A stretch of 27,747 nt of DNA from positions 1 to 27,747 of the forward strand of contig JAEXTK010000043.1 in NCBI GenBank assembly GCA_023406985.1. The letters run 5' to 3'. Position 1 is the stretch's first letter. The number at the start of each line of letters is the position of its first letter. A model generated the notes under the pieces. The model saw only the letters and a program-made list of their open reading frames with translations, was not told where the DNA came from and did not search any database. This document shows, piece by piece, positions 21,231 through 27,747 of the stretch. The stretch comes from Spirochaetota bacterium. GTDB lineage: Bacteria; Spirochaetota; Spirochaetia; Treponematales; Breznakiellaceae. The translations under genes and the position numbers were made by a program.

Positions 21231-23417
21231 ATGCCAAGCGCACCGTACGTTTACTTCAATAGGGATCTTTCTTGGATCGAATTCAATGCCCGCGTGCTGG
21301 AAGAAGGGCTGCGGCCCGATTTGCCGCCGCTGGAACGCCTCAAGTTCCTCGCCATCGTTTCCTCTAACTTCGATGAGTTCTTCATGGTGCGCATCGCCGC
21401 GCTCAAGCGCGCCGGCCGCGCCGGCGTCGGGAGGGACCCGGCGGGCTTGTCCTGCGAGGAACAGTTGCGGGCGGCGGCCGAGCGGATCCGTTCCATAGTC
21501 CGGCGCCAATACGCTTGCCTGACGTCCGAGCTCCTGCCGGCGCTCGCGAAGGCGGGCCTCGCGTTGGTCCGGCCGGGAGCCTACACCGTGGCGCAGGTCC
21601 AGTACCTGGAGGCCCTCTTCCAGCGAGAGGTCTTCCCGACCCTCACCCCGCTCCGGATAGAGGACTCGGCCGATTTTCCGTTCATCGGCAACCTCGCCCT
21701 CCATGCGGCGTTCCTCCTCACGAAGGCGGAGGCTCCCGCCTCCGGGACGACGCAGTTCACGACCGCCTTGGCGGAGATCGTGACGAAGACGCGCGACCCC
21801 GCGGCGGGAGACGAGCGCATCGCCGTCGTCCAGATCCCCGCGAGCCTCGAGCGGATCGTCTGGCTCCCCCGGGAGGCCGACGGGATTACCCGGTGGACGC
21901 TGCTGGACGACGTGGTGTTGACCTGGGGCTCCAAGCTCTTTCCCGGCTACAGCGTGAAGGAGGCCATGCTCTTCAAGGTCACCCGCGACGCCGACTTCTC
22001 CGTGGACGAGGAGCGGGACGAGGACTTCATAGAGGCGATGGCCGAGGTCCTCGTCGGCCGCGAGCGGTCCCGGCCCGTCCGGCTGTCGTTCTCCGCCGAC
22101 AGTCCCCGGCTCCGCGACGAGATCAGCAAGCGGCTCGGCCTCGCGAGCGATGATCTATACGAGATGCCGGGCCCCATCGATCTGCGCAGCCTCATGGAGC
22201 TGTCGTTCACCAAGGGCTTCGACAAGCTCCGCGAGCCGGTGTGGAAGAATTTCTGGCCGGCGGACCTGCCGGAGGACGAGCCCCTCTGGGATCGCATCCG
22301 TGCGGGGGACGTCCTCCTGCACCATCCGTACCACTCGTTCGAGCCCACGATCCGGTTCGTGCAGGACGCCGCGACCGATCCGCAGGTCCTCGCGATCAAG
22401 GCGACGCTCTATCGGACGAGCGGCGATTCCCCCATCGTCAAGGCGCTGGAGACCGCGGCCCAGAACGGAAAGCAGGTGACCGTGCTCGTGGAGCTCAAGG
22501 CCCGGTTCGACGAGGGCCGGAACATCGCCTGGGCCACGCGGCTGGAGCAGGCGGGCGTCATCGTGGTGTACGGCCTCGCGCGGCTCAAGGTCCACGCGAA
22601 GGCCTGCATGGTGGTGCGCCGGGAGACGGACGGGGTCAAGCGCTACGTCCACCTATCCACCGGCAACTACAACGACAAGACCGCCAAGCTTTACGGGGAC
22701 TTGGCCATCCTCTCGGCGAACGACGAACTCGCCTTCGAGACGAGCCTCTTCTTCAACACCATCACGGGCTACTCGACGGTCCAGTCCCTACGCAAGCTCA
22801 CCATCGCGCCCATCGAACTGAAGCACCGGCTCATCGCGCTCATCGATCGGGAGGCGAAACGGTCGAACCAGGAGTATCCGGGCCTCATCTTCGCGAAGAT
22901 GAATTCGCTCGCCGACGTGGACGTCATCGACGCCCTCTACCGAGCCTCCCAATCGGGCGTGAAGATCGTCCTCAACGTGCGCGGCATCTGCATGCTCGTT
23001 CCGGGCGTGGAGGGGCTCTCGGAGAACATCACGGTGATCAGCATCGTGGACCGGTACCTGGAACACGCCCGTTTGTTCTATTTCGCCAACGGCGGGTCCG
23101 AGGAGCTCTATCTCTCGAGCGCGGATTGGATGCCGCGGAACCTGGAGCGCCGCGTCGAGCTCATGTTCCCCATCCTCCAAGACGACCTCAAGCGCCGCGC
23201 CTTGGAGATACTCAAGACCTATTTCCGCGACAATTGCCGCTCCCGTTCGCTCGCGAGCGACGGTACGTGGACCCTGTCCCGGCCTCCGGAGGGAGAAAAA
23301 CCGTTCCGTGCCCAGGAACACCTGTACGAGGCGATCAGGGACGAGGTCGAGGCCGCGCGCCGCACCCCCAAACAGGAATTCATCGTACGCCGCCGGCCGC
23401 AGGCCGCCAAGGAATGA
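21231..23417 (+). CDS. ppk1: Polyphosphate kinase 1
   Basis: 728 residues; it makes polyphosphate from ATP, reversibly, often at the inner membrane. N-domain start YFNRDLSWIEFNARVLEE (8-25), SSNFDEFFMVR (44-54), DVLLHHPYHSFEP (360-372), ARLKVHAKACMV with the phospho-accepting H455, KRYVHLSTGNYNDKTAKLYGD (470-490) and EHARLFYFANGG with the second catalytic H612. All features of an active Ppk1 are present and the length is normal. The ATG at 21231 has AAGGAT about 10 bases upstream and lies 13 bp after the ppx stop. Synthesis and breakdown of polyphosphate are thus encoded in one operon. Confidence 0.96.
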   Translation: MPSAPYVYFNRDLSWIEFNARVLEEGLRPDLPPLERLKFLAIVSSNFDEFFMVRIAALKRAGRAGVGRDPAGLSCEEQLRAAAERIRSIVRRQYACLTSELLPALAKAGLALVRPGAYTVAQVQYLEALFQREVFPTLTPLRIEDSADFPFIGNLALHAAFLLTKAEAPASGTTQFTTALAEIVTKTRDPAAGDERIAVVQIPASLERIVWLPREADGITRWTLLDDVVLTWGSKLFPGYSVKEAMLFKVTRDADFSVDEERDEDFIEAMAEVLVGRERSRPVRLSFSADSPRLRDEISKRLGLASDDLYEMPGPIDLRSLMELSFTKGFDKLREPVWKNFWPADLPEDEPLWDRIRAGDVLLHHPYHSFEPTIRFVQDAATDPQVLAIKATLYRTSGDSPIVKALETAAQNGKQVTVLVELKARFDEGRNIAWATRLEQAGVIVVYGLARLKVHAKACMVVRRETDGVKRYVHLSTGNYNDKTAKLYGDLAILSANDELAFETSLFFNTITGYSTVQSLRKLTIAPIELKHRLIALIDREAKRSNQEYPGLIFAKMNSLADVDVIDALYRASQSGVKIVLNVRGICMLVPGVEGLSENITVISIVDRYLEHARLFYFANGGSEELYLSSADWMPRNLERRVELMFPILQDDLKRRALEILKTYFRDNCRSRSLASDGTWTLSRPPEGEKPFRAQEHLYEAIRDEVEAARRTPKQEFIVRRRPQAAKE

Positions 23418-23419
23418 GC

Positions 23420-24730
23420 ATGGATCGGATCATACTGAAACCGGGCGAGGAGGCGCGCATCCTCGCGGGCCATCCCTGGGTCTACGACAACGAGATCGCG
23501 CGGGAAGAGGCGGCGTCCGGGGCCCTGGTAAGCGGCGGGATCGCCGACGTGGAGAGTTCCCGTAAACGCTACCTGGGGCGCGCCATCGTCAACCCCGCTT
23601 CCAAGATCAGGGCGCGCATTTTCTCCCCTTCCAAGGAAGGCCTCGATCGGGGGTTCTTCAAGCGCAAGATCAGGGAGGCGCTGGAGCGACGGCGGCGCTC
23701 GTACGACCTTACGCGCGAGTCGCAGCGGCTCGTCTTCGCGGAGGCCGACTTCCTGCCCGGCCTCATCGTGGACCGCTTCGTCGGTTGGCCGCTCGCGGAC
23801 CTCGCCGCGGCCTTCGGCGACCGCGCTCCGGATTTTGCGGCCGTCGCGGAGAGGCTCGGTCCCCCGCGATCCTGGCTCTCCGTACAGTTCCTCTCCTACG
23901 GCATGGACGCGCGCCGCGCCGATATCCTCGGCGCGCTGGACGAGGTCCTCGCGGGTCCGGACCCGGCGACGGCCGTCGCGCTCGGCGCCCCGGCCGGCGT
24001 CGTGGAACGGGACGAGGCGCACGTGCGCGAACTGGAAGGGCTCCCCCTCTTGTCCGGCCTGATCGCGGGAACCTTTCCCGAGGAGGGCGTGGTCATCTAC
24101 GAGAACGGCCATCCCTTCATCGTGGATATGCTCGGCGGGCAGAAGACGGGGCACTTCCTCGATCAAAAGGAGAACCGCCTCCGCGCGGCGTCCTACGCGG
24201 CCGGCAGGCGGGTGCTCGACGCGTGCTGCCATACCGGCGGCTTCGCCGTCCACGCGGCCCTCGCCGGGGCGACGGCGGTGACCGCGGTGGACGCTTCGGC
24301 CTCCGCGATCGCGGCCGTGGGCCGGAACGCGGCCCTGAGCGGCATCGCGGACCGCGTGACGGGGGTACAGGGCAACATCTTCGACGTGCTCCGTACCTAC
24401 GAGCGGACGAAGGAGCGCTTCGGCCTCATCGTCCTGGATCCTCCCGCCTTCGCGAAATCCCGATCGGCTTTGGAGGGGGCTCTGCGCGGTTACAAGGAGA
24501 TCAATCTGCGCGCGCTCAGTCTGCTCGAAAGGGGCGGCGTCCTGGTGACCTGTTCGTGCAGCCACGCCATGGATGAGGGACGCTTCAAGGCGATGATCGG
24601 CGACGCCGCCGTGGACGCGGGGCGGCGCTTGCATCTCTTGGAGTTCCGCTACCAGGCCGGCGACCATCCGATCCTCGTGGGCTACGACGAATCGCTCTAC
24701 CTCAAGTGCGGGATCTACGCAGTCCTCTGA
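23420..24730 (+). CDS. rlmI: RlmI-type class I SAM-dependent 23S rRNA methyltransferase
   Basis: 436 residues. An N-terminal PUA-like domain (IILKPGEEARILAGHPWVYDNEI) is followed by the RlmI middle region and a Rossmann methyltransferase: IYENGHPFIVDMLGGQKTGHFLDQKENR (226-253), SAM motif I DACCHTGGFA (267-276), DPPAFAKS (340-347) and TCSCSH (377-382) with the candidate catalytic Cys. This set is that of YccW/RlmI, which makes m5C in 23S rRNA; close paralogues with other targets exist. Two starts compete: an ATG at 23414 overlapping the ppk1 stop, and the ATG at 23420. I prefer 23420, because AAGGA lies at correct spacing for it and too close for 23414. Confidence 0.88.
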   Translation: MDRIILKPGEEARILAGHPWVYDNEIAREEAASGALVSGGIADVESSRKRYLGRAIVNPASKIRARIFSPSKEGLDRGFFKRKIREALERRRRSYDLTRESQRLVFAEADFLPGLIVDRFVGWPLADLAAAFGDRAPDFAAVAERLGPPRSWLSVQFLSYGMDARRADILGALDEVLAGPDPATAVALGAPAGVVERDEAHVRELEGLPLLSGLIAGTFPEEGVVIYENGHPFIVDMLGGQKTGHFLDQKENRLRAASYAAGRRVLDACCHTGGFAVHAALAGATAVTAVDASASAIAAVGRNAALSGIADRVTGVQGNIFDVLRTYERTKERFGLIVLDPPAFAKSRSALEGALRGYKEINLRALSLLERGGVLVTCSCSHAMDEGRFKAMIGDAAVDAGRRLHLLEFRYQAGDHPILVGYDESLYLKCGIYAVL

Positions 24731-24748
24731 GCCTCTCTGGGGCCCGTA

Positions 24749-24777
24749 TTGCGGGTAAATTCATATATAGCTATACT
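24749..24777 (+). promoter_or_regulatory. Promoter of the EIIA-CBS/transporter operon
   Basis: TTGCGG (24749-24754), 17-bp AT-rich spacer, TATACT (24772-24777). The start near 24784 leaves about 68 nt before the ATG at 24852, which is preceded by GAGAGG. No terminator is visible between the methyltransferase stop at 24730 and this promoter, so read-through is possible. Confidence 0.68.
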
Positions 24778-24851
24778 CCGTATTCATCCGCAGTCCGAGC
24801 GAGGCGGCGGCTTGCGGCCGTATTCCCTTTCCGCCCGAGAGGTACCCACTC

Positions 24852-25769
24852 ATGAAGCTATCGAACCTCATGGACCCACGGCTCGTACAGATCGGCGCCG
24901 ACGTTTCCTCGTTGGATGAAGCCATCGCGCTCGCGCTCAAGAGCGTGACGGAACTCTACCGGCACGAGGTCAAGTACGAGGATGCGCTCCGGCGCATCGC
25001 CGAACGCCAGGCCCTGGGCGGCACCACCTTCGATTCCGGCATCGCTATCCCCCACGCGCGCCTACCCGAATTCAAGGATCTCATCATCGCGGTCGTGGTT
25101 CCGAAGCGCCCCATCTGCCTGGAGGGCACCTCGTGCGACGACGACAAGGCCGTCCGTATCGTGTTCCTCATGCTCCTTTCCCAGACCGCCTCGTCGGTGT
25201 ATCTCAACACCCTTTCCACGCTCATGACCGCTTCGCGGGACACGGCGGTCATGGGAGCCCTGCTCAAGGCCGAGACGGCCCACCAGTTCGTCGGCGTCTT
25301 CGAGAAGCAGGGCTATGAGGTGAAGAAGGATCTCGTGGCTTCCGACGTCATGACCCGGGACGTCGTCTCCATCCGCAGGGACGCCACGGTCAAGGAACTC
25401 ACCGACCTCATGTATTCCAAACGTCTCCGCTACGTGCCCGTCGTGGACGCCGGCGGTCGGCTCGTCGGCGAGATCGGCGTCCTGGACCTCATCAAGGCGG
25501 GGATTCCCGACTACGCCTTCCGGGTGGGGAGCCTCAAGTTCCTCGCGGAACTCGAGCCGATGACCGAGCTGCTCCTCCATGAGGAAAAGATCCGCGTGGA
25601 GGCCATCATGCAGCAGCCGCCGACCCCCATCGCCGCGGATACCTCCGTGGTGGAGGTCGCCTTCGAGATGGCCCGCAGCCGGAAACGCCATTTCTCCGTC
25701 ATGGAAGGGGACGACCTCGTCGGCGTCGTTTCTTCCATGGATATCCTCAGCAAGGTATTGAGAGCCTAA
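24852..25769 (+). CDS. PTS EIIA type-2 domain fused to a CBS pair
   Basis: 305 residues. Residues 1-150 are a fructose/mannitol-type EIIA (PtsN-like) domain with the phospho-accepting His in GIAIPHARLPEF (H68). Residues about 160-217 (VMTRDVVSIRRDATVKELTDLMYSKRLRYVPVVDAGGRLVGEI) and 248-303 form two CBS motifs, which usually bind adenine nucleotides. There is no EIIB or EIIC domain or gene nearby. The combination suggests a regulator that senses PTS phosphorylation and energy charge; the target is most likely the transporter encoded 10 bp downstream. EIIA-Ntr proteins are known to control K+ transport in enterobacteria, but a link to this transporter is inference. Confidence 0.88.
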   Translation: MKLSNLMDPRLVQIGADVSSLDEAIALALKSVTELYRHEVKYEDALRRIAERQALGGTTFDSGIAIPHARLPEFKDLIIAVVVPKRPICLEGTSCDDDKAVRIVFLMLLSQTASSVYLNTLSTLMTASRDTAVMGALLKAETAHQFVGVFEKQGYEVKKDLVASDVMTRDVVSIRRDATVKELTDLMYSKRLRYVPVVDAGGRLVGEIGVLDLIKAGIPDYAFRVGSLKFLAELEPMTELLLHEEKIRVEAIMQQPPTPIAADTSVVEVAFEMARSRKRHFSVMEGDDLVGVVSSMDILSKVLRA

Positions 25770-25779
25770 CGGAGTCGCC

Positions 25780-27054
25780 ATGACCTTTCACGTCATTCTC
25801 TCCCTCGTCGTTTTTCTCGCGGTGTACGCGGCAATTACGACTGAAATAGTGAACAAAACGGCCGCCGCGCTCCTCGGCGCCATGCTCATGGTTCTGTTCG
25901 GCGTCCTGGACCAGAAGACGGCCTATGCCGAGGTGGATTGGAACGTCATCTTCCTCCTCATCGGGATGATGATCATCATGGGCATCACCAAGCGGACGGG
26001 CGTCTTCCAGTACATCGCCATCAGGGTCGCGAAGTTCGCCCGCGGCGAGCCCATCGCGATCCTCGTCTTGCTCTCGGTGGTGACGGCCCTGGTTTCCGCG
26101 TTCCTGGACAACGTGACCACCGTGCTCATCATCGTCCCCATCACGATCCTCATCGCGGTGGAACTCGGCGTCGCCCCCGCGCCCTTCGTGATCACCCTCG
26201 CCATGGCGTCCAACGTCGGCGGCACCGCGACGCTCATCGGCGATCCGCCGAACATCATGATCGGCAGCGCGGCGAACCTCGATTTCATGGACTTCTTGGT
26301 CAACCTGAGTCCGGCGATCCTCATAATGCTCCTCATCTTCTGCGGCATGGTCGCGCTTTTCTTCAAGAAACAGCTCGTCGTGACGAACGAACGGAAGGCG
26401 AGGATCATGAACTTCGACGAATCCAAAGCGATCGAGGATCCCGCCCTCCTCATAAAATCCGTCACGGTGCTGGGCCTCGTCGTGGTCGCCTTCCTCTTCC
26501 ACGGCGCCGTTAACCTGGAACCGTCCACCATCGCCCTCACCGGCGCCGTCATCCTCATCGTGATCTCCGGCCACAAGGAAGTCGAAGAACTCTTCGCCGA
26601 GCTCGAGTGGACGACGATCTTCTTTTTCCTCGGCCTCTTCATGGTGGTCGGCGCCCTCGTGGAAGTCGGCGTCATGTCTTCCGTCTCCACGTGGCTCATC
26701 GGCATCACGAACGGCCATCTGCGGTTGACCCAGTTCGTGATCCTCTGGGTATCCGGCATCCTCTCCGCGGTGGTCGACAACATTCCCTTCGTGGCCACCA
26801 TGATCCCGCTGATCCAGGACATGGGTGCCCAGCTCGGCGCCGACGCGATCAAGCCGCTCTGGTGGGCTCTGTCCCTCGGCGCCTGCCTCGGCGGCAACGG
26901 CACCCTCATCGGCGCTTCGGCCAACGTGGTTTCCGCGGGCTTGTCCGCCAAGAGCGGACATCCGATCAGTTTTTGGGATTTCACGAAGTACGGCGCTATC
27001 TTTACGCTGATGACCCTCGTCGTGAGCTCCCTCTACATGTTCGTGAGGTTCTGA
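25780..27054 (+). CDS. ArsB/NhaD-superfamily ion transporter (SLC13/P-protein-like)
   Basis: 424 residues, about 11 hydrophobic segments. Two inverted halves each carry the superfamily signature: FLDNVTTVLIIVPITILIA with SNVGGTATLIGDPPNIMIG in the first, and AVVDNIPFVATMIPLIQDM with GACLGGNGTLIGASANVV in the second. This pattern is shared by ArsB, the NhaD Na+/H+ antiporters and the human P (OCA2) protein. There are no arsenic genes around it, so Na+/H+ or anion transport is likelier than arsenite export. The ATG has CGGAG upstream. A cytoplasmic loop of about 40 residues, FKKQLVVTNERKARIMNFDE and onward, separates the halves. The EIIA proteins on both sides are candidate regulators. Confidence 0.88.
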   Translation: MTFHVILSLVVFLAVYAAITTEIVNKTAAALLGAMLMVLFGVLDQKTAYAEVDWNVIFLLIGMMIIMGITKRTGVFQYIAIRVAKFARGEPIAILVLLSVVTALVSAFLDNVTTVLIIVPITILIAVELGVAPAPFVITLAMASNVGGTATLIGDPPNIMIGSAANLDFMDFLVNLSPAILIMLLIFCGMVALFFKKQLVVTNERKARIMNFDESKAIEDPALLIKSVTVLGLVVVAFLFHGAVNLEPSTIALTGAVILIVISGHKEVEELFAELEWTTIFFFLGLFMVVGALVEVGVMSSVSTWLIGITNGHLRLTQFVILWVSGILSAVVDNIPFVATMIPLIQDMGAQLGADAIKPLWWALSLGACLGGNGTLIGASANVVSAGLSAKSGHPISFWDFTKYGAIFTLMTLVVSSLYMFVRF

Positions 27055-27076
27055 CGCCGTCGGAGTTCGCAGCGGC

Positions 27077-27099
27077 GCCGCCGTTCCGGGAACGGCGGC
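27077..27099 (+). repeat. GC-rich hairpin between the transporter and the second EIIA gene
   Basis: GCCGCCGTTC (27077-27086) pairs with GAACGGCGGC (27090-27099) around CGG. It lies 20 bp before the ATG of the EIIA gene and has no T-run, so it may set the ratio of the two products or mark an RNA processing site. Confidence 0.6.
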
Positions 27100-27118
27100 C
27101 GAGAGGAATAGAGGCCCT

Positions 27119-27747
27119 ATGGAAAAAGTTCGTAAAACGTTTCGCGACCTTCTGCCGCGGCTCGGTATGAAAAGAAACGGCCGGGGCGTGAAGTCCGATC
27201 AGCCGATGGCCTCCGGTCCGTCCCCGCGCGCTGATCTGCTCGCCCTCATAGAACCAGCCTGCGTGGCCGTCGACCTCGCTTCCGTCACGAAAGAAGGGGC
27301 CATCGAGGAACTCGTGGACCTATTGGACCAAGCCGGTAAACTCCAGGATCGCCGGGCGGTGCTCGCGGATCTCTTCCAGCGCGAAAAAGTCATGAGTACG
27401 GGCATGCAGCACGGTATCGCGTTACCGCATGCCAAGAGCGACGGGACCAAGAGACTCCGCGTGGCGGTGGGGATCAAGAAAGAGGGTCTCGATTTCGAAT
27501 CGATCGACGGCGAGCCTTCGCGGATCTTCATCCTCGTGGTGTCGCCGAAAAACGTCTCCGGGCCGCACATCCAGTTCCTCGCGGCCATCGGAAGCATCCT
27601 CAAGGACCCGGAAACGCGCGACCGCCTGCTGCGCGCGGGGAGCGGCGAAGAGGTCGTGGGATGCCTTCGGGCGGAACTCCCCGCCGATCGCGCGGCCGCG
27701 GCGACGGACCCGGCGGCCGCCACGGGCCCGGCGGCGGCGGCGAACCC
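27119..27747 (+). CDS. PTS EIIA (PtsN-like) protein, 3' end cut by the window
   Basis: 209 residues are visible from the ATG at 27119 (GAGG four bases upstream) and the frame is still open at the edge. After a basic N-terminal stretch of about 38 residues, the EIIA type-2 domain runs from about 40 to 188, with the phospho-accepting His in HGIALPHAKSDG (H104), VAVGIKKEGLDFESIDGEP and FILVVSPKNVSGPHIQFLA. An Ala/Pro-rich stretch starts near 194 and may be a linker to a further domain outside the window. It is the third gene of the EIIA-CBS/transporter operon. The N-terminal extension with many Arg and Lys is not usual for PtsN. Confidence 0.85.
   Translation, partial: MEKVRKTFRDLLPRLGMKRNGRGVKSDQPMASGPSPRADLLALIEPACVAVDLASVTKEGAIEELVDLLDQAGKLQDRRAVLADLFQREKVMSTGMQHGIALPHAKSDGTKRLRVAVGIKKEGLDFESIDGEPSRIFILVVSPKNVSGPHIQFLAAIGSILKDPETRDRLLRAGSGEEVVGCLRAELPADRAAAATDPAAATGPAAAAN

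Noticed and set aside
25747..26984. Long minus-strand frames over the transporter gene
   Set aside because: Shadows; the Asp/Glu/His-rich or Met/Thr-rich translations have no membrane or family pattern, unlike the + strand transporter.

Overview
The window is a high-GC bacterial chromosome segment with no phage, IS element, CRISPR array, rRNA or tRNA that I could see. It holds 17 protein genes, one of them cut by the right edge. They lie in compact operons with 4-bp stop/start overlaps and frequent GTG or TTG starts. My best guess is a high-GC free-living spirochaete or a related lineage: there is a bare single-RRM protein, a TraB/PrgY-type membrane protein, a lipoprotein-led operon and a large alpha-glucan enzyme set. 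No marker gene fixes the taxonomy, so this is only moderately likely.

Left part, minus strand (14-7265): a strong sigma70-like promoter with a LacI-type palindrome in its spacer drives malQ (GH77 4-alpha-glucanotransferase), then a 1266-residue multidomain GH13 enzyme, then an HD-domain protein related to CCA-adding enzymes but with no recognisable catalytic head. The first two form a maltodextrin/glycogen operon. On the other strand a small RRM RNA-binding protein gene (7617-7910) sits behind a predicted 270-nt leader and ends in a strong terminator. Two further hairpins fill the convergent gap.

Middle part (8115-14322): two divergent operons meet at 11778-11843. Leftward run a TPR lipoprotein, a DHH/DHHA1 phosphoesterase and a TraB-family membrane protein. 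Rightward run a membrane-anchored protein of unknown function and a histidine phosphatase. Both promoters carry the same CCGATCG block next to the -10, and neither first gene has a Shine-Dalgarno sequence, which suggests leaderless and coordinated expression.

The most unusual gene is on the minus strand at 14341-16734. It is a single polypeptide joining a full-length GatB-like protein (amidotransferase subunit B) to a type I asparaginase/GatD-like domain. Both halves have lost residues that are normally conserved, including the first catalytic threonine of the asparaginase.

Right part, plus strand: an (alpha/alpha)6 trehalase/GH63-like glycosidase; then a ROK sugar kinase, an exopolyphosphatase of the Ppx/GppA family, polyphosphate kinase Ppk1 and an RlmI-type rRNA methyltransferase in one run. 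A new promoter then starts an operon of a PTS EIIA-CBS protein, an ArsB/NhaD-superfamily ion transporter and a second PTS EIIA protein that runs off the window. The EIIA proteins have no EIIB or EIIC nearby, which points to regulation of ion transport rather than sugar uptake.

Taken together the segment links alpha-glucan/trehalose breakdown (malQ, GH13, the GH63-like enzyme, ROK kinase) with polyphosphate turnover and PTS-type signalling. This is ordinary housekeeping and carbon-reserve physiology, apart from the GatB-asparaginase fusion, the giant GH13 protein and the RNA-level features noted.
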